Below, piece by piece: positions 24,801 to 37,700 of a stretch of 64,000 bases of DNA. The position numbers were made by a program, and so were the translations under genes. The notes under the pieces were generated by a model, which saw only the letters and a program-made list of their open reading frames with translations, was not told the origin of the DNA and did not search any database. Position 1 is the first letter of the stretch. Each line of letters opens with the position of its first letter. The stretch is from Rhinopomastus cyanomelas. Taxonomy: Eukaryota; Chordata; Aves; Bucerotiformes; Rhinopomastidae. The stretch spans positions 186,001 to 250,000 of the forward strand of contig VXBP01004069.1 in the NCBI GenBank assembly GCA_013400115.1. Reading direction: 5' to 3'.

Positions 24801-27613
24801 ATCAGAACTCCCTTCACCAAAGTGAAAGCACTGGTATTTCTAAATCTGGGCTCTCACCTGCAATAAACGTGAGTCAATTTTGCAGTAGTATTCAATCTGG
24901 GAAACCTCTAAGGTCATACATGGCTTCCTTGAGATCAAGCTGTTAGGACATGTCAGATAAAAGGGATTTACCCTGCTCTCTTGGCAAGACACAGCTGCCA
25001 GTAGTGTCACTCAGGAAACCCAGTGCTCTAGGAGAGACAGAAGAGTGGAAAGGAGCTACCTGAGATGCATGTCCTTTGTATGCGTGCTCCTTTTGTCCTT
25101 TCATCTAGATTTCATTTCCTTCTGCAGCTGCATCAGTTACTCACCCTCAGGATACATCACTGAACCTACCATTGGCTTAGCAGCCCAGAGAGGAACCCAC
25201 ACACGTACATCAGCGAGGCTTTCTGATTAGCTGGTGAGCGCATGGTAGGATTTTCTCCAGATCCTTCCACATACTGCGTTAGAGCAGCAGAGCAAAAGAG
25301 CAGAGCTGCAGGTGTTCAGCAGAGCGGTGCAGGGGCAACCAGGCAGTCACTGGTCATTTCTGAATGAGGGTCATGTCACTTAGCTGAGGCGATTACAGGT
25401 TTAAGCCACGATCTTGCCCTTTCCTAGCAAACCTACCTTCTGACTAGCAAATTGGCAGACACACTTGGGTTGGCTAGACCCCAGGTCTTGCTGGATCCCT
25501 TCCCTGACTTCTCATCATGCATGTTTTAAATTACTGTTTAAATCAAAGATGTCAGTGATTCAGGCCAAAGGGTTTTGCTGAGAGGTAGTCTCACACTTCT
25601 CCTCTGGCGACCTTCCTTGTGCTAATCCCAGCACCAAAGGCTTGGGGATCCTGAGGGGGCTGGAGGGGCTGCCTTTTCATGCTGCACTTCTTTCCATGGC
25701 CCTCTTCTATGGAAGACCAGAACATTTCATCTAACATTTCCTGCTGTAGGAAGGACATGGGACAAAAATTACACGCCAGATCTCTCCTGGTTTCTGACAA
25801 GTTGCAAGCCATAACTTGTAGGTTTATTTGCCTGTCTTTTTTTTGGTGGTTGGTTGATTGTTCTTTTGCAAAACATTTATTCTAGGGGCTTGGGAATAGT
25901 TCAGGGCAGACACAATGCTCTACAGACCATTAGGAGAGTAAATTAGGTTTTGCAGGGTTTGGCTTCAGTGACACAGGTCACCTCCTGCTGATGTAGGATG
26001 AACCTATGCCCCACCAGTGACCTGAATGTAAGCTCAAGGATACGGGTACTTTCTGAGTCACCGCAGAGTAGAAGGACTGTTCTAGATAAATACCGCGCTC
26101 CTCTGAACTTGGGCTATAGGACCTCAAAATGAGACAGAATCTAGTATCAGTTGCCAAGCTCTAAAGGAGAGGGCTAACTGCTCTCTAAGCAAAGAGAAGA
26201 TTAATGTATACTCCATCCCCTATAACAGCATGTCCCACTAGGAACACCACTGATACCACTGCTGATATTACAGTGCAGAAGAGTTGCCTCTCCTGTTTTG
26301 GAAAGCATTTCAGTAATTATGTGCAGTACTGCATTCCCTAGTCTGAACAGAAAGGAAAATGTGTTTCCTTCTCTGTCCCCTTTAATTGCACCTCTCCCTT
26401 GTTCCTCGGCCCCAGCAATGCTAATGAGATGCCTCTGGTGTGATGGAGGGTATGGTGGATTGTTACCACAATCTGCTCCAGGTCCAGTAGGATCTGAGGG
26501 TGGTTAATCAAGCCGTAGATTTCCCTTTAGTCTGGTAGATAAAGTGTGCAAATCAGATACTTTCTCTGACATAGCTCGATCTCGTGTTCAGCTTCGCCCA
26601 AGAACTTCTATACGGAGGCTCATTTCTGCCTTACTCTTAGCCTGCCCTTCTGTATTTACTTGCCTTTCTCAAGCTCCTTCTCTTGTCTCTCTCTTCTTGC
26701 ATGTCTCTCTATCTGAGTCTCTTCTGATACGCTGGAATTTTGCTAGACCTAAGAGGCCTTTTTATAAAAGACCAATAAAATATGATCATGGCTTTATAAA
26801 GTGCATAAACATGAAGAAGTCAAAGCTGTAGAAATGTTTCCAGCCAAAAAAAAGCTCAGCACATGGACAAATGCTTTCAGGCATGAGTGAGGCTCCCGAG
26901 TTAGTCTGAGGAGCACACACAAATTTTATTTCCACCCTTGGCAAAATCTTCAGTCTCCGCACCCCAGTAGCAACCTCTGGATCCCTTCTACAAGGGATGT
27001 TTTCCCAGCCCCCACCTTGGCTATAGTGTAGCTCTTACTCTTTTGACTCACGATTGCATGTCTTCCACTCTCTAAATGCTGCACCCAAAAGGACCTAGCC
27101 CTGTACTGTCAGTCGTGTCCTGTTCTTGCACAATTTTACAGACAGGACAAAGCAGACAAAAACAAACGTAAATACAGATGTGTCAGTATAGTTCTCACTT
27201 GGATCATTTGCAGCTTTTCCCTAAAAAGAATAAGTAAATGCTGTCATGCCCTTGTCTCATATCTGTTTTCTGTGGTCAGTCAATGCTTGTCCTGGCATCC
27301 TAGGAACTTTCATGGAAACATTCTGGTGAACATTATAACCACTCTGGTTCTATGAGACTTCTATGATAGATACTGTCCAAGATTTCTGGCAAGTCTCAGA
27401 TTTTTAATGACATCTACTGAGACATGCAGCTGAGGCATGAGCAATATTGAAAAGCAATCTAGAGATTCTCTTAGCTAGAAGTGCAGCAGAAGAGGATGTT
27501 CACATCACGGGCATATCTGCCTTTTCTGAATCTCTAAATCAGTTACTCCCATAAAAAATGGAATCACAGCAACTCCGACATAGATTTAGTAACAAAACAC
27601 TACCAGACAGATG

Positions 27614-27639
27614 TAGTAATAGGATAAATCCTATTACTA
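27614..27639. repeat. Perfect 12-bp inverted repeat
   Basis: The left arm TAGTAATAGGAT (27614-27625) and right arm ATCCTATTACTA (27628-27639) are exact reverse complements with a 2-base spacer. A further GGATTTATC at 27641-27649 partly repeats the inner arm. There is no surrounding element. Confidence 0.9.
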
Positions 27640-27955
27640 AGGATTTATCTACCTTGCAAAACAGGCATTACCCATCATTTTCTGGAATCTATTAAAATTA
27701 AACATTTCATCCAAATTTACATAACTTTTGAAAATTTCAAATTTGGAGTCAGAGAACTAAGCAAAACTAGAGTACCAAGACCGAATACCTCCCAATTTGA
27801 GAGAGGGCTGGAAAGAGATGAACCCACAGTCACGGATGATTTTTAATCAATTAGTCCTAGATAAGGATGCGTTGTCACCTTTGCGAAGTAGAAACTGGAT
27901 GGGTTTGGTGGCTAATTCAAGTTTATCCAGTGTTTTTCTCACTTAATCACTTGTA

Positions 27956-28115
27956 GTTTCTCTACAACTATCTGAAAGGACATTGTTGAGATCTTGGTGC
28001 TGGTCTCTTCTCACAGGTGTTGGGGGATATGGTTTAGGGGTGAACTTGTAGATTAGGGTTGATGGTTGCACTCAATGATCCCAAGGGTCTTTTGCAACCT
28101 GAATGATTCTGCGAT
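27956..28115 (+). repeat. CR1 LINE fragment with internal deletion
   Basis: The left half (CTCTACAACTATCTGAAAGG through TCTTCTCACAGGT) matches the ORF2 end seen in the minus-strand copy at 7542-7620. The right half (GTTGGGGGATATGGTTTAGG to AATGATTCTGCGAT) matches its 3' UTR at 7280-7369. The 172 bp lying between those points in the 7265 copy are absent here. A GGT shared at the two edges suggests a microhomology deletion. Confidence 0.87.
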
Positions 28116-30357
28116 AGTCTACAATGTTTCTGAGATTAAGTTGTTGGTACTTCCTTCTAGAGCCAGACAGTCCGTGCAAATCCCTCATACCACCTACATG
28201 TAGAAGGAAAGAGCCTCTTCTCAGTGTCATACTTGAAAGGAAGACAACGTACCAAATCAATACAAATACAGTAAGAAACTGTCTCTCTTTAGATCCAACT
28301 TTAATCACCTGACTGAAGCACGCCAAGACAACACAGGTGTCTTGTTCTGTTCTCAACTATTTTGTCCTATCAGTGTTTCTCAGTTTTCTCAAAATAGGCA
28401 ATTCTAATATTTGGAACTCCCCATTTAGTCCTTGTCACCTCTACTGGATTGGCCAGTTAGTACCAATGGCCAAAACACAACATACGCCATTTTCTGTTCC
28501 CCTGGGATATCCAGTCCCCAACAGGAAAGACACAGGTGGGAAATAAGCACGAACACTCTGCATAGGCTAGAAACTTATTTCCAGAGTTTAAAGCAATTCA
28601 ATCAGCTACGCTGTGAAGTCAGTCTAGGAGAGATCTCTGGAGAAATGTCTTGGTGCTTGGAGAGTATCAAGGTCTACCCTTTCCGTCCGATATTGTTTTC
28701 CCTGGATGATCGGGTACCCCCAGTTCTCTGTGCTGCCTGTTTCATATCTGTTTCTCCAATGAAAGTGAACTGATGATATTATAAGTAACAAAACCAGGCG
28801 AGATAACTACTGAAAGAGTAGAAATTAAGTTTGTGTGAGGAATGGGAGATCTTCATGCAACAAAGGTCTAAGGGGTGATTAGCCACACAGTCCAGAAGTG
28901 ACCTCACAGCTTCTGCACCTTTTTTTTTTTTTTGGAAAAACAAGACTTGAAACTACTTTAGCAGGGGTTAGTCCCTGTTTTGAGTTGTCTCCTCTTCCTT
29001 CAAAAACATAAACAGCACACACCTCCGTACCTTGATGTTTGTGGAGGAGCAGCTCAGGTTTTATTTTCTGTCAGCTCTGTTTGAAGGATTCAGCTATGAG
29101 CTAACCCCCATGCCCTGCAACATTTCAGAGCAATAAGAGAAGGCAGACAAATGGAAACACAGGGGGATGGAGGGAAGCTGATTTATATGCAGCTGAAACA
29201 GCCATGGGGTTGCTGCCAAGCTATATAGATGTGGTGGCAACACAGAGACACAGAGAACAGCCTGTGCAAATATAAACACTGCCACACGTGATGAGGGTTC
29301 ACCAAGTTCATGCAAACACCAGGGAAGAAAAAGAAAAAGAGATTTAACTAGAGAGGCAAGTGTAAAAATTATGTCAGGCACCAGAGCTCTGTCAAACAAG
29401 AGAAGAAAAAGAAAGTGCCTCTTCTCTTGTCCCGTAGAAAGACACGGTTAGGTAACAGGAATTTGCAACTGATTGAAAGGACACAGGCCCACCTTCTTGT
29501 GTCATCAAGAGATATGCTTAACACTCCTGTGCATAACAGTTGTTATCAGTGATTAGTTTTCCTCTCCTGTCTAGATCTGGTATCTGGTACTTCACTAAAT
29601 CTTGTGACCATTATGTTTGTTTCTCTGTCAATTCAGGGTTGTTTTCAAATGCAGAAGGCTCATTACAGAAAGCTGCCCTGGCTGTGGCCACTCCAGTGGA
29701 CTGGCACTTCTTCTCCAGCTTTCCCACGTGAATCAACATCAAGTTCAGCAGAGACTAGAAGCAATCATCCTGCTAGAAGGGGCTCACATGGAACAGATTT
29801 GTGGAGCTCTGTATAATCCCCAGAGGTTACAAATTGCAGAGTAGAAACCACTGAAGTAATTATTGCTGACTGCCATCTTAGGACAGAAGGGACATGGAAA
29901 CTAAACACTCAGCCATAGCTGAGGATGTCTCCTCTACCCTCCCAAAGTTCTACTGGCCACAGATACAATAACAATCGTATTCTTGCTCTGGAGTATCACG
30001 TTGCAGAGATGCTAGTGCAGCATTTTTCAGCAGCACCAAACTGCAGAAAATACTGTGTTCCAGACAGTTTGTTTTCCAGGAGAGTGTGCTTTTCTCTCAC
30101 AGAAAAAGCCACTCTAGCAATTTTAATTGCACATACCCCCCCCNNNNCCCCCGAGTTCGTATTCTGGTCCCCCTCTAACATGTGCCTCTTTGCTGCCATC
30201 CTTTGGCAGCCTCCAGGTAGCAAAGGGGATGAGGGTCACTGCCTGCCATCTGTGAAACCTTCAAATATCCCCATCACAAGCTAAGCACTCAATAAACAAA
30301 GATGTGGTGTCTTACCAAGGGCCCACAGGGACACCACAATTTCCTTTGGGCTGAAAG
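28116..30357. other. Intergenic, no gene seen
   Basis: Non-coding. It contains a poly-T run at about 28919-28934 and the assembly gap at 30144-30147. Confidence 0.5.
30136..30152. other. Assembly gap inside poly-C
   Basis: Four Ns (30144-30147) are flanked on both sides by cytosine runs. The true length of the C tract is therefore unknown. This is the kind of homopolymer where short reads fail. Confidence 0.95.
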
Positions 30358-30460
30358 ATTAGATGGTTAGAGCACAGGACTGTAAGCCAGAAGGCTCCCA
30401 TCCAAGCCCAGCCACTGACTCAAAGTCCATAACCACCTACGGGCCTTTGCCAAATACAGC
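30358..30460 (+). repeat. MIR-like (amniote CORE-SINE) relic
   Basis: The order of words fits the tRNA-related head and core of the MIR family: ATTAGATGGTTAGAGCACAG, GACTGTAAGCCAGAAGGCTC, CCAAGCCCAGCCACTGACTC and then GGGCCTTTGCCAAAT. It is strongly diverged, as expected for an element inherited from early amniotes. I recognise it by pattern rather than alignment. Confidence 0.65.
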
Positions 30461-33400
30461 TGTAAGCAGAAAGTTATATCCATGAGACTGATGAGACACA
30501 GTGTCCTCTTGTTTGTTGCTGTCCATTATACTGGCCTGAACAGGCCACATTGGCTAGTCAAAATCAGCTGAGATATCCTTGAACGACAAGGCTTTGCCAT
30601 TTCAATACCCTTAGCTACAGAGACACTCTTGGCTGTTTGCGTGTCGTCCGTCCACCTGCCGACATCAGTTCCACAGACGCTGAAACCATCTGAGCCTTAT
30701 ACTGCTCCTTACACTGTCTTACCTTTTTCATGGAATGATTCTCTCCTGAACATAAAAAAAAAGCACCAGACAAGAAAATGAAGCTGATGCTCTGCCTATT
30801 TTGTACTTTCTTGTTTCTATGGGGTCTTTTTACCCGCACGGGATTAGCTGAGTCCTCATCGTTCACATGCCGTATTCCAGCTGAACGAGGCTGTGCTGGA
30901 CTCTCTCACTCACTTGCCAACCTGACTGCAATAATAAAGAAATACATGCTATTTCAAGATCTCCGTCTATCATGGTGATTTCCTTCAGACTCTTACTTTC
31001 TTGATGACTCTTTCCTTTTTCTCCAGTGTCTACACCTCTCTAAGTCTTCCCCAACAGTTGTTAGGCACTGCTGCTGTGACCTCATCTGATAAATGACCGT
31101 GCCTTTTGCTCTCCTGACAGACTGAGAAATGAGAATGAAGTGACACTTGCTTTCTCCATTGTACTTTTGATAAGGAGATGGAGTGAACTATAAAACTTAG
31201 CAGCACGAAAGTCACTTGTCTCTTCAGAAATGCATCAAAATGCATCCACACCTGTTTACATTCTCCAGTTCCACATCTCATCTCCATGGGGACTGAGCAA
31301 CTCTGACTGGTCTCACACTGAAGTCTGGATACTTGTTCTGACTCCTTGTGAAGGCTGTACGACCCAGACCACAGTTCTTTTCGATAGATCCCCACTCCAG
31401 CAAGATCACATTTCACTTTTTTTTCGCATTTATACCGCGCTCTCTGTAGTGTGAAGGTTCAGCTGACAGCCCTGGAAATGGAGGTCCTCTGCCTAGTTAC
31501 ACCAGACGCAGTAAGTTTCACCACGCTGCCCACTGAGGCAACAAGACCTCAGCTTGGACTCTCAGCAAAAAGAAGAGCAGATAAAGTTCATTCTCCTTAA
31601 CCAAAAGTGAGCTCTTCTGCTTTTGCAATCAATAAAAGCAGCAGTTTTGAAGAAAAGGCAGGTCTGGGCAAGTCTGGTTTACCCTCTTTGGATTAGATAC
31701 CATCTATTCTTCCTCTTCCATTAACAATCATTTCCAACTTTCACATTTCACCAACTTTCCTTGGTTGCAGCCAGAAACCCTCCTAGCAATGATTCAGACT
31801 TGCTCCCAAACCAATCACAAGCAAAAACCTCAGATCATGCCGTACTTTGAAGATCTGGAAGGCTGATATGAATCCCTATTTTTCTTGGTTGGCCTATGCA
31901 CACTACCCAGCTCTTGCCATTCCCCAGCTCAGCTGAAATGCACAGCCAAGCCGAGCCCACACTGGACACGTGGGATGACCAGCAGTGAGCCTAACAGCAA
32001 TAGCAAGTTCAAATTAATAAAATAAATATGTTTCAGAAAATTATCAAAGAGGATCAACTTTTACATAAAACCTTCTTACATTTTCAGACAACTCTTCTCA
32101 TGTTTTGTTCCCTCATCCTTTAAAGAAGACCCAGATGAATTTCTGCTGAGACAAGATGTTGTCTTTGAAATCCACGTCTAAAACTTCCCTTCTTTATAAT
32201 ATGGAAGGCAATCTTGACACTGCTTAGATCTCTGATGTCCTGAGGCACCTGATCATCATGTTTCATCTTTCTCATTGATCAGTACCACTGTGTCCAGTTT
32301 TTTGGCCCCTCTCTTACAGAGAGAGGGCTTTTTCTTTGCATATATATGTTATCAAACAGTGTTGGCTTATGAATGCACTACATGAACACCAATGAATAGA
32401 AATAAACCCATTTTAGTAGAAATGAAAATGTATTTCAGCCCCGTGGCTGACTGCGATGGATAGGTTTCCATCACAAAACCTGAAATGCTTTCATAAAAAC
32501 ATATATGTAATAAGACACGTTTTAACAGTATAGCTGTTAGCTGTGGGGGTGTCATCACACTGTAACCTTCCAATTCTTTCCCTCTGGGATCAAACGAAGG
32601 TGGCTGGACCACTAATTTATTACAAAGACAGGTGCTGGAGACAGCAGAAAAGAAGAAAACAATAAAGAGTAAGAGAGAAAGCAAGGAGTCTATGTGTTTC
32701 AGGAGGGTGGGAAGTTCAGCACTGCCCAGAGCCAAAAAGAAATGTAAATGAACACCAAAATTACTTTGCTGTTTATTTTCTTCAACATTAAGAACTGGGT
32801 TCCTCCAGTCACATAGTCAACTACACCACGCACTAATACTTTCCCTTGCAAGCATGCAGTTGGAGACCTCCTCAGAATTTGGCCAGATCTGCTGAAAAAA
32901 ATGGATTTTAATGCAGCAGGCTAAGTAGATCATAAAATGCATCTCTCAAGTAAGTTTATCAGTTTTGAGAGTGAAGGACTTGGATGAAGAAATGTAGTGA
33001 AGTCAGTTCTGTGATAGGCGTATTTAAATTTCTCACTTTATACCTTTTCCTTTTGCACCCATCCTCATTTCTTTGCCTCTCCCTCTCCCCCTTGGTGTCC
33101 TCATTTGTCTCGTGCTTCTTGCCATGTCCATCACATACCTAGGGTCAGACAGACAGTCTTGCAAATGGCTTCGTGATACTGCAAAACACTCAGTACTAGA
33201 TGTTTCTGTCTGGCCTGTAGATGGGAGACTCCTAGACACTTGATACACCCAGTCTGCCATTACTGCTTTAGCATGTCTTCTGCTGGAAAGCCAAGTGCTT
33301 CCCCCGGCAATGCAAGGAGTTGACACATGTTTAGGATACTCATAGTTACTCTAAAATATCATGTGTTTTCAGGCTAACAGAATAAGTTAAATTATTTACT

Positions 33401-34631
33401 TCTTGGTATGTTTTTAGTAATTAAGAAAGGATCCAACTCTATTGGCTGTTCTGTGGGTATTGGTAGGCTTTGCCAATTGGAAGCGTGAGTGTGAACGATG
33501 CCTTTTGTCTTAAGTCATACAAATTGACTGAATTTAAAACATTCAGCATCATTATCTTCTGCCCCTGATGATACCTTACCACAGCTTCTCTGACCATCAC
33601 TTAATCTGCCTGAGTCAGCGTTTCTGAGTTGCATATATCCCCGTAAAAACCAAGTGGGAAAACAAGGCTGCTCCACGCCATCAGAGCTCTAGTCACCCTG
33701 CACGGAACAATGGGCTTCTCCGAAGCCAGACTATCCTGAAGTAGGAGCTAATTAGCAGTGTCTGCCAAGTGTGAGCTTAGGACATACACACCTGCCAGAA
33801 TAAAAAGTCTCAAAATATTCTTCCATGTGTGAGGCCTAAGACTGCTCAACTATCCTACTGGAAGAAGCAAACTTCATAGAATCGTAATTCCTTTGCCTAG
33901 TCTGAAATGGAGACGACCAAACAAAAATCAAGGGCTGTAAGGAGCAGTGATCATGATAAAATACTCCTTTATGTTTTCTTTAAGTGCTTCTGTCTGATGG
34001 CACCTTGAAGACAGAGAATTTAAGCAAAATCCACATCATTCTCTTTTGGTGGAGGACTCCGGCCAGCATCCAGTAAGAAAAAGAACACCTCTAAAGGAAA
34101 ATTCGGAGAGTTGTTCCCCGAGACTTGTGCCAAATTCCTTTGTAGCCTTGATGTCCTGCTGGCCGACAGACTACATCACCGAGGAAGAGGCTAGAAAACG
34201 TGACTGGAAGAACTAAAATGCCGTAGTGTATGCTTCAGGCATGGTTTGAGTCACCAGCCTTCACAAAATAATACGACATAAATAAAAAAGGTCGAAAGCA
34301 GAAACATTGGAAGATTTCCAGATAGAAAAGACTTAAAAAGGAACCCTCGGATGTAGGTCATTAACGAATAATGTAAAAGGGAGGAACACAAAAACCATGA
34401 CTGAAATATGGCAGTCCCTGATGCCCTCATCATACTCTTGAATGAAGGACTTTCACTTCTTCCCTGAAGCATGTGCTTAGTTTAAAATACACAGGTTGTT
34501 CTTATAACATCTTCAGGGGAAACCCTTGAACTAATCACAAGATTTCAATTGTGGCACAAGGTCCCAGTCTGGAGAACAGCCAGTGGACAGGCCCCACAGC
34601 AGGGCTCTGTGAACGGCGAAGCAGCAGTTGC

Positions 34632-34703
34632 CATTTCCAGTCCCAGACCAGCGACTGACTCATCCTACCTTCACTCTTGGAGCCTTAGTTTCTTCATACC
34701 AGA
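34632..34703 (+). repeat. MIR-like relic
   Basis: TTCCAGTCCCAGACCAGCGA, CTGACTCATC and GGAGCCTTAGTTTCTTCATA occur in the order of the MIR core (family words: CTCTGCCACTGACTC and CTCAGTTTCCTCATC). The middle is shortened. It is weaker than the copy at 30358. Confidence 0.42.
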
Positions 34704-37700
34704 GACTGTTCTTTCTTCAGATTAATTCAGCCTCTTATGACATTGGCTCCAGCTCGTGTCCCTTCCCTGAAGGGCACTTTAGACCGATGAATGGATTCTA
34801 TCTACCTGTGCTACATTAAGCAAACTTATAGTCCTCAATTGCTCCAGCCCCCACAGTGATCCCTGTCACTAATACGAGGAGCATTTCCACAGAGAAAAGG
34901 GGGGTTGTGTTCAGAAGGGTCTGGTACATGCTGCAAAAGTTATACAGAACTCATTTGTGGTGAGCTGCCTTTAAAATCTCTATTTCATAAAAGTCTCTGT
35001 CATCTCCAAATAAAGTGCCAACACATTTACATTAACGCCAGAATTCTTGGAAATCTGTTTCTTCTGCTGTTAGTTGCAAAGCAGAGAAGAAAACAGTCCA
35101 CATTGGTAATTCTTTTGTCTACAATACAGCACAAAGGCCTTGGGGTCCTCTGCAGTCTCGTCAAGTGCTTCTTATTGTTACTCACATGGTGGAAACAACT
35201 TTAGTATTTTTAATGTGGCGCTGGAGAATATTTATGCAATGAATTAGAAGGCTGGAAGGACTCACCATTATCTACACTGATGTTCATCCCACCAACTCCA
35301 GCCATTTATAAATTAGGTGCCTAATTTAAGTAGCTGTCTAGATTATTCAGTTACTGAAGAAAAGCAGGCATTTCCAACCACAAATACCCTCCAAGTCTGA
35401 GACAGGCTGGGACAGATATTTCTTAGAGATACATGCCTTTCCCCATTGTCCAAACTGGGGCCTACACAGCTTGCTGTGGCAAATTCCTAAAAACTACATA
35501 GCTTAAAATTTCATTTGTTCAACCTCATATTGAGACTCTCCTCCCATGCCCCATCCCAGGCAATGTCCAGCTTAAGGCGGCTGCCCAAGGAGCTGGTTGA
35601 CTGTGTAAGGACATGACAGCAGCACGTGTACATCTAGCCCTGCAGCCTTGAGAAAGTAAGAACAGGACAAGTATACATGCCATTTCCTCCAGGTCTACCT
35701 AAACGTGTTTCATTTCTGCATATTAATTCATCCACCATGGATTCCTTCTTCACAAACTCACCCAGTTTTCCCCAGAAGCTTTTTTTCTTTCACAACATCT
35801 TGTGGCCACGCATCTGACGGGTCAGCTACATGCTGCAGGAGGAACTGTCTGCTTTGGATCTGACCTGGCCTGCCCCAGCTCCGTTTGGTACCCGCCTCAG
35901 TCACCGTGAATCCTCAGGGCCTGCACCAGTAGTGCTAATGTATGGTGGCTTTGATCAGTGAGTAGGAACCTTTGCAGTCACAGAGTTACGCTCAGCAGCT
36001 TGGCTGTCTGGCACCACTGCTCCAGCCCCTCTTTTTCAGAGTTAATTCTCCACACATGGTTTGTACTAGACAGGTATTCAAGACAAGATAGCAATCAGCT
36101 GATGCATTTCAGGTTACAAACTGCCTAGGAGTGCTGTTTTCCAAGACCTCCTCGAGTGCACGGGGAGAAAAGTCACCCAGCAGGAAGAAAGGAGACAGTT
36201 CAGCTTGTCAGAGCATGACATCTGGTCCTGCTTCTGCTCAGCCCCAGTAAGGAGGAAGTAAGAAAGCTTTCTTTAGGTTTTCCTAAATAAAAGTCTGTGA
36301 ATTGCTGAGGTTGAGGAAGAAGTTGCCCCCTGCCAACACACACAAGCACAGGCATAATCATTTCTTCCATCAATATCTCCTCAGGGCAACTGAGTTTCTG
36401 GTTAAGCCCAGTGCTGAGTCACTGAGGTATAAATTCAACTAATATAAAAACCTTCCTCCTTGGCAGCAATCCAAAAGAGCACGAATGAGCAGAAGAGATG
36501 GAAGGGGGGGAAAAAGGAGCTAGGAATGTGTCAGGGCTGACAGCCCTGAAGGTCCTACAGGAGGTATCTCAACACCATTTCAACAGCCTGCACTGGCAAA
36601 ATCAAAACCATCCCTTTCCTGACACCCCACACCAACGAACTCAATGTAATTAATTTGTGAAGTTCCTGAGAGATGTCAAGCAACCCTGCACTCCTGCTTA
36701 AATCAGATGTTTGCAGAACTCTGCACCTGGCAGGATGGGCTTTGGAGGGAAGATCCCACTTTATGGCTGGAGATGAATGACAGCCATCTGAACCCTTGCC
36801 CCATGCTGTGATGGGTGGCAGGGCTGCTGTCTGAGCTGCTCTGCCCAATTTTTACAATGGTGCCATTATCCATCAGCCATCTGGCAAGCGTAGCCTCTGT
36901 GTTGGCAGATATGAGGTGGAAAAGGAGGCTGGGGGGGGGTGAGACTAAAGATTTGACATCTTATTCTTTCTCCCCTTTGCTAACATTCCTTTGGCTTGTA
37001 AGTCTGACAAACCAGAAATGGGAGAAGATTGTTGTCAGATCAGCAATTTGCAAAGGCACTGAGTCATGGGTTTTTCATCCATTTCTTTTAATACTTTAAT
37101 GACAACACACAAGCACATTTCTCAGGAGCCAGCAAGGAAGAGTAAAGCAACTATGGGAGACTGGATTTAGCTTTGTTGCTTGTAAGAAGGAAGGAATGAC
37201 ATATCCTCTAAAATATCCTCAAGGGTTGCTGGTATTCTCAGTTATTAAAAAAATGTCAAGGGCAATGCAGCAGGTGTAGTATGGAGGGAAGGCAGAGGGG
37301 GGATGAAGGTCTTCAACACATCATTGTCACGTACAGATTTTACACTCAGGCTGCCATCAGGCCTGAGCTGCACTACGGTGTCATTTCTTGGAAGGAAAGA
37401 GTGCATCCTCCCCAAATACGGTCTGATTGCCTCAGCTGATGATGCTGTTATTCATTATTTTAAGACCCAAAGCAGGGATTGAGGTCCCATTGTTTTCTGC
37501 ACTGTGTTACAGAACAAGGACAAGATGAGCTGTGGTAACCAAGCCCAGCAGGAGAAGGGCTCCCTCACACCCAGCCCCTCTGCTGGGTGGTCTCAGCAGA
37601 GCTTGTGCTCTTCTAAGGAGTCTGGGCTTGAGTGACCAGTATTTATCCAAGCAGATGAGCGCTAAAAGCAAAAGCAAAGGGAAAAGCAAGCAGGCAGTGA

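Larger units (their letters stand above)
17266..27955. other. Long intergenic stretch, no gene seen
   Basis: Nearly 10.7 kb without a recognised gene or transposable element. It holds a (CT)n run at 21836-21862, an AT-rich patch at 22622-22675 and a perfect inverted repeat at 27614-27639. The open frames of up to 165 codons have no family resemblance and lie in ordinary composition, so I treat them as chance. Confidence 0.5.

Noticed and set aside
33583..33650. Possible fourth MIR-like relic (TCACTTAATCTGCCTGAGTC)
   Set aside because: Only one short run fits the MIR core; the rest does not line up.
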